From Betaproteobacteria bacterium (GTDB lineage Bacteria; Pseudomonadota; Gammaproteobacteria; Burkholderiales; SG8-39): a DNA stretch of 13,476 nt. The position numbers were made by a program, and so were the translations under genes. The DNA lies in the NCBI GenBank assembly GCA_004298295.1, contig SCUH01000111.1, positions 1 to 13,476 of the forward strand. The letters are read 5' to 3'. Under the pieces are notes generated by a model. That model saw only the letters and a list, made by a program, of their open reading frames with translations. It made no database searches and was not told where the DNA came from. Below are positions 7,489 to 13,476 of this stretch, piece after piece (the stretch's first letter is position 1; every line of letters begins with the position of its first letter).

Positions 7489-8061
7489 CTATTGCGCCTG
7501 TCCCAGCAGCGCGCGCTTGAGGTCGTCCTGCACCGGCTTGTCGCCCAGCCAGATCCGGAGCAGCGCGCGCGCAAAATCGTCACCCGCGATCGGCTTGCCG
7601 CGCGGCTTGCCGTCCACAACCACCACGGTGCCGGCGCCCGGCTGCAGGTCGAGCATGATCGCCATGCCCTTCTTCGCTTGCTTCAGTTCTTCCATGATCG
7701 CGCCCAACTGCGCGATGCGCGGCTCGAGCGCCTTCATCGTCGCTTCGTCGTGGTTGGCGCGCATGCCGTCAGCCAGCGCCTCGGTGAAGGTCGCCGCATC
7801 GACATCGCGCAGCATGTGGATCGCGACGCGCTTCGCGCCCGGCGCCGCGATCGCGTCCGCGGCGGCGGGCTTCTTCTCCGCGAGGTAGAGCCCCATGGCG
7901 TAGACCTGGAAAAAGGCGCGCTTGCGCAGCCCCGCGCCGTTCAGCACCAGTTCCGAGTTGCCGACCCGCGTCCGGTCTTCCAGCTTCACGCCCGCGACTT
8001 CCGCAGCGCGCAGCGGAAGAGCGCTCAGCAGCAGTGCAAGCGCCAGGATTCTAATAACCAT
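7489..8061 (-). CDS. Secreted chalcone isomerase-like protein, function unknown
   Basis: A 190-residue protein resembling the bacterial chalcone-isomerase-like family (Chalcone_3 type), which has the plant enzyme's fold but no established reaction in bacteria. An N-terminal signal peptide (MVIRILALALLLSALPLRA, cut near residue 19) predicts a periplasmic product. Family-type features are the early VAGVKL, then LVLNGAGLRKRAFFQVYAMG followed by LYLAEKK, and the later FARALLRIWLGDKPV near the end. Its start overlaps the alpha subunit's last eleven bases and its stop lies four bases before the beta subunit, so it must be co-translated with the hydratase subunits. A ribosome site, GGGGG, is eight bases before the ATG. 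A cytoplasmic hydratase interrupted by a periplasmic protein gene is odd. The role is unknown; a ligand-binding function is possible but is only a guess. Confidence 0.83.
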   Translation of the reverse strand: MVIRILALALLLSALPLRAAEVAGVKLEDRTRVGNSELVLNGAGLRKRAFFQVYAMGLYLAEKKPAAADAIAAPGAKRVAIHMLRDVDAATFTEALADGMRANHDEATMKALEPRIAQLGAIMEELKQAKKGMAIMLDLQPGAGTVVVVDGKPRGKPIAGDDFARALLRIWLGDKPVQDDLKRALLGQAQ

Positions 8062-8926
8062 ATTCGATGCCCCCGGGACGAAAGGTCGCGCGCGCGCGCC
8101 GCGCCGAATGGCATTGCATGTTGACCGCCACGGGATTCATCGTGATATGCGTGGCCGCAGTCTCCACATGCACCGCAAACGCGGTCGCATCGCCGCCCAG
8201 GCCCTGCGGCCCGACGCCGAGCAGATTCACCGCGCGCGTCAGCTCCGTTTCGAGTTTGGCGCCTTCCGCATCGTCGCACTGCGAACCGAGCGGCCGGGTC
8301 GCCGCGACCTTGGCGAGGTGGACGCAGAGATCCGCGGTGCCGCCGACGCCGACGCCGACGATGGTCGGCGGACAGGTCTTGCCACCGGCTTCGAGCACGC
8401 AGTCGATGACGAAGCGCTTGATGGCATCGACGCCCTCGGCCGGAATCGCCATGCGCAGGAAGGAATTGTTCTCCGAGCCCGAGCCCTTCGGGATCATCTC
8501 GATCTCGAGCGTTTCCTCGGCGTCCGAGAAATCGAGCGCAATCACGGGAACGCCGCGGCCGCAGCTCGAGTGCTCATTGGCGCGCGTCACCGGGTGCACC
8601 ACCGAGGAGCGGAACGGATGTTCGCGCGTCGCCCGCTCGCAACCGCTGCGGATCGCCTGCTTGAGCGCGTGGCCGTCGATGTCCACATTGCGGCCGATGG
8701 CCACGTTGTAGATCGGGATGCCCGTGTCCTGGCAGAGCAGGTTGTCGGTCTGCTCGGCGACCTGGATGTTCCGGATCATCGTGCCGAGCACGCGCTGCGC
8801 GCCGGGGTCGGACTCGCGCCGCGCCAGCGCGTCGAACCCCTGCTTCACGTCAGGCGGCAGGAGTTTGAGCGCCCGGATATAGAGCTCTCGCGCGACCGTC
8901 TCGACCTGGGCGGGATCGACTTTCAC
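8051..8926 (-). CDS. Class I fumarase/tartrate dehydratase-type hydratase, alpha subunit
   Basis: Alpha subunit carrying the [4Fe-4S] cluster, 291 residues (TtdA of E. coli, as remembered, has 303). Three Cys match the cluster ligands: C65 in LCQDTG, C185 in TCPPTIVGVGVGG and C272 in QCHSARR. Their spacing of 120 and 87 is close to 119 and 87 in TtdA. The Asp of QDTG is the conserved catalytic region. PKGSGSENNS (146-155), RPLGSQ (211-216) and the late NLLGVGPQGLGGD are further family blocks. The gene starts with GTG at 8926, sharing the four bases GTGA with the stop of the Bug gene upstream, so translation is probably coupled. Its 3' end overlaps the chalcone-isomerase-like gene. With the beta subunit at 6873-7484 it should form the functional enzyme. 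Mesaconase, fumarase and tartrate dehydratase are the leading possibilities. Confidence 0.92.
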   Translation of the reverse strand: MKVDPAQVETVARELYIRALKLLPPDVKQGFDALARRESDPGAQRVLGTMIRNIQVAEQTDNLLCQDTGIPIYNVAIGRNVDIDGHALKQAIRSGCERATREHPFRSSVVHPVTRANEHSSCGRGVPVIALDFSDAEETLEIEMIPKGSGSENNSFLRMAIPAEGVDAIKRFVIDCVLEAGGKTCPPTIVGVGVGGTADLCVHLAKVAATRPLGSQCDDAEGAKLETELTRAVNLLGVGPQGLGGDATAFAVHVETAATHITMNPVAVNMQCHSARRARATFRPGGIEYGY

Positions 8927-9885
8927 TTCACCTGGATCTTGCGTTCCCTCACCACGCGCGCCCAGAGCTTCGACTCCTCCTGCATCGCCTTGCCCATCTC
9001 GGCGGGGGAATTGCCCACCGGAGCGAGTCCCTGCGCGTAGAAGCGCGCCTTCAACTCGGTCGATGCGAGCGCTGCCTTGGTGTCGTGGTAGACCTTGTCG
9101 ATGATCGGCTGCGGCGTGCCGGTCGGGGCGACGATCCCGAACCAGCCCGTGTTCTCGAACCCGGGCAGCGTCCTGGCAATCGGCGCCACTCCCGGCAGCT
9201 GCGGGAATTCGACCTTGCTCGTGACACCGAGGGCGCGCAGCCGGCCGCCGCTGATATGGCTGATGGTGGCGGCGACGTTGGTCAAGGCAAAGCTCGTTTC
9301 GCCGGCGACCAGTGCGACCAGCGCCGGACCCTCACCCTTGTAGGGTATCGCCAGCGCGTCGATCTTTGCCGCATTGACGAAATTCTCCGCGGCGAGGTGG
9401 GTCTGCGAGCCGATGCCGGCGTGTCCGAAAGTGAACTTGCCCGGCTGCGCCTTGGCCGCGTCGATCAGGTCCTTGACCGACTTGAACGGGGAATTGGCCG
9501 GCACGGCGAGCACCTGCGGGCCCGAAACGACATTGGTCACCGGCACGAAATCCCTTTCCGGGCTGTAGCCGAGCTTGGCATAGACGTGCTGGTTGGCCGT
9601 CATGACCGAGCCCGACGGAAAGAACAGCGTGTAGCCGTCGGGCGTTGCCCGCGCGGCTTCCGCCGCGCCCACGCCACCCCCGGCACCGCCGCGGTTCTCG
9701 ATCACCACGGATTGTCCCCACATCTCCGAGAGCTTCTGCCCGACCATGCGAGCGGAGATGTCGGTCGCGCCGCCCGGCGGAAACGGCACGATGAACTTGA
9801 CCGGCTTCTGCGGCCACGCTTGCGCCTGTGCCGCCGAAGCGATCGCGAGCCCCGCCACCAGTGCCAGGAATTTGCCGAATTTCAT
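8923..9885 (-). CDS. Bug/TctC-family periplasmic solute-binding protein (second copy)
   Basis: Second TctC/Bug receptor of the window, 320 residues. The signal peptide (MKFGKFLALVAGLAIASAAQA) is cut near residue 21, and the mature part opens with WPQKPVKFIVPFPPGGATD, the ligand-binding loop. ENRGGAGGGVGAAEAARATPDG and IPYKGEGPALVALVAGE are the other family landmarks. It is clearly a paralogue of the product of 1126-2091 but diverged (for example PGGATD against PGGGTD), so the ligands probably differ. The strongest ribosome site in the window precedes it. It sits between the membrane-anchor genes and the hydratase alpha gene, to which it is coupled by a GTGA overlap. No TctA or TctB membrane gene is present, so it may work with permeases encoded elsewhere, or as a sensor; both are inference. 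Confidence 0.94.
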   Translation of the reverse strand: MKFGKFLALVAGLAIASAAQAQAWPQKPVKFIVPFPPGGATDISARMVGQKLSEMWGQSVVIENRGGAGGGVGAAEAARATPDGYTLFFPSGSVMTANQHVYAKLGYSPERDFVPVTNVVSGPQVLAVPANSPFKSVKDLIDAAKAQPGKFTFGHAGIGSQTHLAAENFVNAAKIDALAIPYKGEGPALVALVAGETSFALTNVAATISHISGGRLRALGVTSKVEFPQLPGVAPIARTLPGFENTGWFGIVAPTGTPQPIIDKVYHDTKAALASTELKARFYAQGLAPVGNSPAEMGKAMQEESKLWARVVRERKIQVK

Positions 9886-9891
9886 TTCACA

Positions 9892-9897
9892 CCTCCT
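9892..9897 (-). promoter_or_regulatory. Consensus ribosome binding site of the second Bug gene
   Basis: AGGAGG on the minus strand lies six bases before the ATG at 9885. It is the only full consensus site seen in the block and falls in the 24-base gap after the last membrane-anchor gene, so the receptor should be strongly translated. Confidence 0.7.
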
Positions 9898-9909
9898 CTG
9901 GCATCGATT

Positions 9910-10242
9910 CTACCGCGTCAACGCGAGCGCAAACGCGAGGCTGACCGCGAGCGACACCCCCGCGGCGAGCGCTGCCATCGTCTTGTGCCCCTCGCGCCAC
10001 GGCAGGAATTCCAGCGCCAGGATACGCAGCCCCCCGGCCAGATGCGCCGACAGCAGCAGCACGATGCCCCACTCGCCGAACTTCACCAGCGGCCGATCGG
10101 TCCACGCCAGGAACGCGTCCATCGCCGCTTCGCCTTCCAGCGCAGCGCCGAGCGCAACGAAATGTCCCGGCAGGAACAAGGCGAGCAGCACACCCGACAC
10201 GCGATGCACCAGGAACGCCCAATGTCCGGGATGGCCTCTCAT
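9910..10242 (-). CDS. SDH/FRD-like membrane anchor subunit (SdhC-like, second anchor)
   Basis: A 110-residue membrane protein with three hydrophobic segments (about 10-35, 55-78 and 88-109). HRVSG (13-17) matches the quinone-site motif of SdhC proteins (HRxSG), and HLAGGLR (67-73) has the HxxxGxR pattern of the haem b ligand helix; His27 in helix I is another possible ligand. Together with the preceding anchor it would hold the iron-sulfur and flavoprotein subunits on the cytoplasmic face and pass electrons to or from quinone. The ATG at 10242 overlaps the upstream stop as ATGA; an in-frame reading starting further upstream would invade the previous gene. GGAG lies seven bases before the start. 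Length and helix count suit SdhC/SdhD-type anchors. Confidence 0.85.
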   Translation of the reverse strand: MRGHPGHWAFLVHRVSGVLLALFLPGHFVALGAALEGEAAMDAFLAWTDRPLVKFGEWGIVLLLSAHLAGGLRILALEFLPWREGHKTMAALAAGVSLAVSLAFALALTR

Positions 10243-10577
10243 CCGAACACTCCGAGGACGGCGCGCATGCCGAGGACCGCGAGCACGAGCGCAAGCGCGA
10301 CGAGGAAAACCTCTCGCGATGTCCCCCGCCATTCGAGCCATTCGCCAAGCACCGGACGCAGCCCGATCGGCACGTGGACCACGACGGCGGCGATGAACAC
10401 GCTGTAGAAGACGAGCCAGCCGAGGTTGCCGCGCGTGCGCCCGAGGATTTCGGCCGCGGTCAATCCGCCCTGGATCGCGTAGATCATGGTCGCGAGATGC
10501 ACCACCACGCAAAGCGCGAGCAGCGCCGCGCTGGCGCGCTGCGCGACCCAGAGCAGCGTTTCGCCGCGTGTGCTCAC
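10239..10577 (-). CDS. SDH/FRD-like membrane anchor subunit (first anchor)
   Basis: A 112-residue membrane protein with three hydrophobic segments (about 15-33, 52-72 and 89-110). It has His27 in helix I (VVVHLATM) and HVPIGLR (68-74) in helix II, the HxxxGxR haem-type motif. The start is GTG, overlapping the stop of the iron-sulfur gene as GTGA, which places translation directly after FrdB; earlier in-frame starts lie inside that gene. Its layout, including both His positions, parallels the next anchor protein, so the pair may be duplicated genes rather than distinct SdhC and SdhD types. Assigned as an anchor by size, topology, His motifs and the neighbouring FrdB. Confidence 0.83.
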   Translation of the reverse strand: MSTRGETLLWVAQRASAALLALCVVVHLATMIYAIQGGLTAAEILGRTRGNLGWLVFYSVFIAAVVVHVPIGLRPVLGEWLEWRGTSREVFLVALALVLAVLGMRAVLGVFG

Positions 10578-11287
10578 AGCTCGCCCGCCAGCAGGGCCCT
10601 CATCGCGGCGCGCTTCAGGCCCGCGATCGAGGCCGTCGGCGCAATGCCCTTGGGGCAGCGCTCGGTGCAGCCCATTTGCGAGTGGCAGGCATGGCAGCCG
10701 GCGTCGCCGGCCACCGCGCGCAGCCGCTCGGCCTGCGCCACGTCGCGCACATCGTTCAGCAGCGTCCAGGCCCGGTTGAGCGCCGCCGGCCCGAGGTATT
10801 CCGGGTTCTGCGCCACGACGTCGCACGAGGCGTAGCACACCGCGCAGCCGATGCATTCGATGCCTGCCTCGACGTTCAGGCGCTGCGCGGAGCGCGGCGC
10901 CACGCGCTCAAAGGCGTCGCGCCGCGACCGCGCGCCGCGGAAAACCCCTTCGGCGCGCGACCACTTGTCGAAGAACCCGCGCATCTCGGTCACCAGATCG
11001 CGCACCACCGGGAGGCTGCGCAACGGCGCGATTTCGAGACGCCCGTCGCGCGCCACCTTGTCGACGTGCGTGCGGCAGGTCCAGCGCGCGACACCGTTCA
11101 CCGTCATGGCGCAGGAGCCGCACATGCCGACGCGGCAGGCGAAGCGGTAGGCGAGCGTCGGATCGAGCACGCGCTGGATATAGGTCACCGCGTCGAGCAC
11201 GGTCTGGCTCGCCTGGCGCGGCACCGCGAACGGCTGGAAGCCGCCGTCCGCGCCCCCGCGCCAGACCCGGACCCGGAGTTGCGTCAT
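10574..11287 (-). CDS. Fumarate reductase/succinate dehydrogenase-like iron-sulfur subunit (FrdB/SdhB)
   Basis: Electron-transfer subunit of an SDH/FRD complex, 237 residues (E. coli FrdB, as remembered, has 244). N-terminal ferredoxin domain: [2Fe-2S] ligands C51, C56, C59 and C71 (FACRVGMCGSC...WTC). C-terminal domain: CIGCAVCYASC gives C145, C148, C151 and C155, and CHSQMGCTERCP gives C201, C207 and C211. The spacing equals that of E. coli FrdB ligands, so [2Fe-2S], [4Fe-4S] and [3Fe-4S] clusters are all expected. One extra Cys (C198) precedes C201, and the usual Pro after the fourth Cys is Asp156. The ATG at 11287 follows the ThDP gene stop by ten bases, with GAGGG as ribosome site; longer in-frame starts would overlap that gene. 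The membrane anchors follow with overlapping codons. No A subunit is adjacent; the likely one is at 2078-3793. Confidence 0.93.
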   Translation of the reverse strand: MTQLRVRVWRGGADGGFQPFAVPRQASQTVLDAVTYIQRVLDPTLAYRFACRVGMCGSCAMTVNGVARWTCRTHVDKVARDGRLEIAPLRSLPVVRDLVTEMRGFFDKWSRAEGVFRGARSRRDAFERVAPRSAQRLNVEAGIECIGCAVCYASCDVVAQNPEYLGPAALNRAWTLLNDVRDVAQAERLRAVAGDAGCHACHSQMGCTERCPKGIAPTASIAGLKRAAMRALLAGEL

Positions 11288-11297
11288 CGCCGCGCCC

Positions 11298-12974
11298 TCA
11301 GTGCGCTGCGCCCGGCGGGACGCTGTTGCGCGACAGCACCGGCGCCGCGAGCGGCGCGATCGCGACGTTGACGCAGGCCGGCTTGCCGGAAGCGATCGCG
11401 CGCTCGATGGCACCGTCCAGTTCTTCGGCCTGCGTCACGTGCTCGCCGTGCCCGCCGAGCGCCGCAACCGCGAGGTCGTAGCGCGCCGGCAGGAGATCGC
11501 AGCCGTGCGCGCGCGCTTCGCCGTAGAGGCGCAGCTGGATCTGGTGTTCGGCGTTCCAGCGCGCGTCGTTGCCGAGCACCGCCACGAACGGCGCCCGGTG
11601 GCGCACGGCGGTTTCGTACTCGGCGAGGTGAAACCCGAATGAACCGTCGCCCAGCGTTGCGATCACGGTGGCGTCGGGACGCGCAAGGCGCGCCGCGATC
11701 GCGCTGGGAATCGAGCCGCCGATGCCCCCGCCGGGGCCGTTGCTGATGCGCGTCGCGGCCTTCGCGCAAGCCATGGCCCATTGCCCGAACTCGCCTCCAT
11801 CGCCGATGTAGATCGCGTCCGGCCGCGCGGCCAGCGCCCGACCGACGGCGAGCGCGACTTGCACCGGGTGCACCGCGTTCGGGCGCCATCCGGCCTGCGC
11901 CCAATCGGCGGGCCGCTGCTCGAGCGCGCGCTGCACCGCCTGCGCCCAGGCTGCAAGCGACGGTGCGCCGGAAAAACCGCGGCGCGCCTGCGCGATCAAA
12001 CCGTGCGCGGCCGGCAGCGCATCGGCCAGCGTGCCGAGCACCATGCGCCCGGCATCGCCGATCGCGGCGGCGCTGCGGCGCAGCGCCTCCGCGTCGGGGT
12101 CGATATGGATGAAACGGCATTGCGAGCCGAACGCCGGCGGCCGGCCGAAGCGCAGCGCGAAATCGAGTTTGCGGCCCAGCAGGACGACGAGGTCCGCCTG
12201 CGGCAGCAGGTCCGGCAGCGCGCCGAGCGCAGGATCGGCCGTGCCGCGGGGGCTCTCGGTGAACACCACCGGTACGCCCGTGGCCGCACCGAGCGCTTCG
12301 CGCAGTTCGCGGCCGCGGCCCGCCGCCATGGAAGGTCCGGCAAAGATCACCGGCCGCTGCGCGCGCTCGAGCTCGGCGACGATGGCGCCCGCCGCGCGCG
12401 AGTCGAGCGCATTCGCCGGCGCGGCAAACGCCGGCGCGCCGGGGATCCTGCCTGCGACGTCGCTGACGCGCGCTTCGATGACATCGACCGGAAGGCTCAC
12501 GTGCACCGGCCCGGGGCGGCCCGATTTCGCGATGCGCATCGCTCGCGCGATGTCCTCACCGAGCGTCGCCGCGCTTTGCGCGGTCCACGAGGCCTTGCAC
12601 AAGGGCGCGGCCACCTCGGCCTGCCGCAGTTCCTGGAACGCGTCCGTTCCCAGTTCCGCGAGCGGCGCATGGCCGGAGAGCATGACGAGCGGCGATTCCG
12701 CGGCCAGCGCGTTGAACAGCGCGCCGATCCCGTTCGCGTGTCCCGGGCCGCCGGTGAGCAGCGCGACCCCGGGCTCGCCGGTCAACCGGCCCCAGGCGTC
12801 TGCCATGTGGACCGCGGCGCCCTCATGGCGCACGTGCACGATGCCGAGTCCGGCATCCAGCGCGGCGTCAAAAAGCACCATGATCTGGTTGCCGGAAAGC
12901 GAGAACAGCCGCTGCACCCCGGCGCGTACCAGGGTGCGGGCGACGATATCGGCGCCCCGCAAGGCGCGGTTCAT
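11298..12974 (-). CDS. Thiamine diphosphate-dependent enzyme of the acetolactate synthase-like family
   Basis: A 558-residue ThDP enzyme with the three usual domains: Pyr (about 1-170), central (about 190-325) and PP (about 365-545). The cofactor-activating Glu is E51 in VRHEGAAVHMADAWGR. LSGHAPLAELGTDAFQE (99-115) and SGRPGPVHVSLPVDV are close to acetolactate synthase. The cofactor-binding motif GDGSF starts at 442 and its distal Asn is N469 (LGNDARWN); ARWNAEHQ after it is unlike the NNxxxGMV of true acetolactate synthase, so the substrate probably differs. No regulatory small subunit is nearby, also against a biosynthetic role. Members of this superfamily include acetolactate synthase, oxalyl-CoA decarboxylase and sulfoacetaldehyde acetyltransferase. 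It starts 30 bases after the UxaA-type gene. Likely a carboligase or decarboxylase of a 2-oxo or CoA acid; exact reaction unknown. Confidence 0.9.
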   Translation of the reverse strand: MNRALRGADIVARTLVRAGVQRLFSLSGNQIMVLFDAALDAGLGIVHVRHEGAAVHMADAWGRLTGEPGVALLTGGPGHANGIGALFNALAAESPLVMLSGHAPLAELGTDAFQELRQAEVAAPLCKASWTAQSAATLGEDIARAMRIAKSGRPGPVHVSLPVDVIEARVSDVAGRIPGAPAFAAPANALDSRAAGAIVAELERAQRPVIFAGPSMAAGRGRELREALGAATGVPVVFTESPRGTADPALGALPDLLPQADLVVLLGRKLDFALRFGRPPAFGSQCRFIHIDPDAEALRRSAAAIGDAGRMVLGTLADALPAAHGLIAQARRGFSGAPSLAAWAQAVQRALEQRPADWAQAGWRPNAVHPVQVALAVGRALAARPDAIYIGDGGEFGQWAMACAKAATRISNGPGGGIGGSIPSAIAARLARPDATVIATLGDGSFGFHLAEYETAVRHRAPFVAVLGNDARWNAEHQIQLRLYGEARAHGCDLLPARYDLAVAALGGHGEHVTQAEELDGAIERAIASGKPACVNVAIAPLAAPVLSRNSVPPGAAH

Positions 12975-13004
12975 GCGCCGCGCGCGTGCCCTAGAGCGCG
13001 GGCG

Positions 13005-13475
13005 TCACGCGCTCTCATACAGGCGCGTCAGCACGAACTCCCGGTGCCCGAGCGCCTCGGCCGCGGTGAGCCGGCCGTTGGCGGTGCGGAACATGCACTC
13101 GAGCAGCTTGTCGCCCGCCTGGTCCGGGGTGAGTTCCTTGCGCAGCAGTCCGGAGACGTCGACGTCCATATGCTCCGCCATCGTGCGCACGGTGCGCGGA
13201 TTGGCGCTCAGCTTGATCACCGGCAGGATCGGATTGCCGATGATGTTGCCCTGGCCGGTGGGGAAGAAATGCACCGCGAATCCGGCGGCCGCGCACAGCG
13301 TCAGCATTTCAGCGGCGGCCGAGGACGAGTCCATGAACCACAGGCCCGGCCCGCCCGGTGCCTCGGCTTTGTCGAGCACGCCGTCGACCATGCACTTGCG
13401 GCCGATCTTCTGGATGTTGCCGAGCGCCTTTTCCTCGATCGTGGTGAGTCCGCCCTCGATGTTGCCCTTGGTCGG
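13005..13475 (-). CDS. UxaA/SuyB-type hydro-lyase, C-terminal part (gene cut by window edge)
   Basis: The C-terminal 156 residues of a UxaA-superfamily protein (altronate or galactarate dehydratase, or the large subunit of sulfolactate sulfo-lyase); these lyases remove water or sulfite from hydroxy acids. The frame is open to the window edge, and the visible part opens PTKGNIEGGLTTIEEKALGN, the family's metal-site region. FPTGQGNIIGNPILPVIKLS (about 76-95 of the visible part) matches the altronate dehydratase motif TTGRGS...PxPxIKLAxN, and ANGRLTAAEALGHREFVL resembles its C-terminus. The start and N-terminal domain are beyond position 13476. A downstream ATG at 13391 exists but would remove family core, so it is not the start. 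It heads the visible part of the operon and is followed by the ThDP gene after 30 bases. Family assignment is good; which hydroxy acid it acts on is not readable. Confidence 0.87.
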   Translation of the reverse strand, partial: PTKGNIEGGLTTIEEKALGNIQKIGRKCMVDGVLDKAEAPGGPGLWFMDSSSAAAEMLTLCAAAGFAVHFFPTGQGNIIGNPILPVIKLSANPRTVRTMAEHMDVDVSGLLRKELTPDQAGDKLLECMFRTANGRLTAAEALGHREFVLTRLYESA

Positions 13476-13476
13476 C

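Noticed and set aside
7485..7619. An upstream extension of the hydratase beta gene (ATG at 7619)
   Set aside because: It would lie inside the chalcone-isomerase-like gene, and its 45 extra residues are Arg/Ser-rich without similarity. The ATG at 7484 gives a normal beta-subunit start.
8085..8101. An alternating GC run that could suggest Z-DNA or a regulatory tract
   Set aside because: It lies within the 3' end of the alpha subunit gene and encodes an Arg/Ala-rich tail; base composition explains it.
8343..8360. A short GACGCC tandem repeat
   Set aside because: It only encodes the alternating Val-Gly stretch (VGVGVGG) of the conserved Fe-S cluster segment in the hydratase alpha subunit, so it is a coding effect rather than a repeat element.
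9085..10407. A 440-codon plus-strand frame across the Bug gene and anchors
   Set aside because: No recognisable motif, antisense to several clear genes, and repetitive Arg-rich composition.
1..13476. tRNA, rRNA, CRISPR, insertion sequence, integrase or prophage features
   Set aside because: Looked for cloverleaf-like segments, spaced direct repeats, transposase motifs and terminal inverted repeats; none was seen. All gaps are short and filled by operon junctions.

Overview
The window is GC-rich (roughly two-thirds G+C by eye), densely coding DNA of betaproteobacterial character. Two periplasmic binding proteins of the TctC/Bug family, a family hugely expanded in Burkholderiales such as Bordetella and Comamonadaceae, appear in 13 kb, next to a TAXI-type TRAP transporter. 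The organism is an inference from gene content; no rRNA or tRNA gene is present to fix it. No mobile element, CRISPR array or phage gene was seen, and no gap of 300 bases or more lacks a gene.

Layout. Plus strand, 2-2091: the 3' part of a class III (CaiB/BaiF) CoA-transferase gene, then a Bug binding-protein gene that follows it almost without a gap. Minus strand, read from 13475 down to 2078: a single head-to-tail block of twelve genes. In transcription order these are a UxaA/SuyB-type dehydratase C-terminal part (cut by the window edge), a ThDP enzyme of the acetolactate-synthase family, an FrdB/SdhB iron-sulfur protein, two small haem/quinone membrane anchors, a second Bug binding protein, the alpha subunit of a class I fumarase/tartrate-dehydratase-type hydratase, a secreted chalcone-isomerase-like protein, the beta subunit of that hydratase, a TAXI TRAP binding protein, the fused TRAP permease, and an FrdA/SdhA-like flavoprotein. 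Gaps are 37 bases or less, apart from 62 bases between the TRAP binding protein and its permease. Several junctions overlap by 4 to 14 bases, so one long transcript with translational coupling is likely. Its promoter lies beyond the right edge. The two transcription units converge and overlap by 14 bases at 2078-2091.

How the genes may work together (inference). The block looks like a catabolic cassette for an unknown di- or hydroxycarboxylic acid. Uptake would be by TAXI-TRAP, with Bug proteins as additional binding or sensing proteins. Hydration or dehydration would be by the Fe-S alpha/beta hydratase and the UxaA-type lyase, redox between a saturated and an unsaturated dicarboxylate by a private SDH/FRD-like complex linked to quinone, C-C bond chemistry by the ThDP enzyme, and CoA activation by the CaiB enzyme. 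Candidate substrates are tartrate- or fumarate-like acids or branched analogues such as mesaconate/methylsuccinate. The sequence alone does not decide.

The most unusual points are: (1) an SDH/FRD-like complex whose flavoprotein gene is separated by about 6 kb and five other genes from its B, C and D partners in the same block; (2) Cys in place of the flavin-linking His in that flavoprotein; (3) a chalcone-isomerase-like gene wedged between the two subunit genes of one enzyme; and (4) departures from usual active-site motifs in the hydratase beta subunit and the CoA-transferase.
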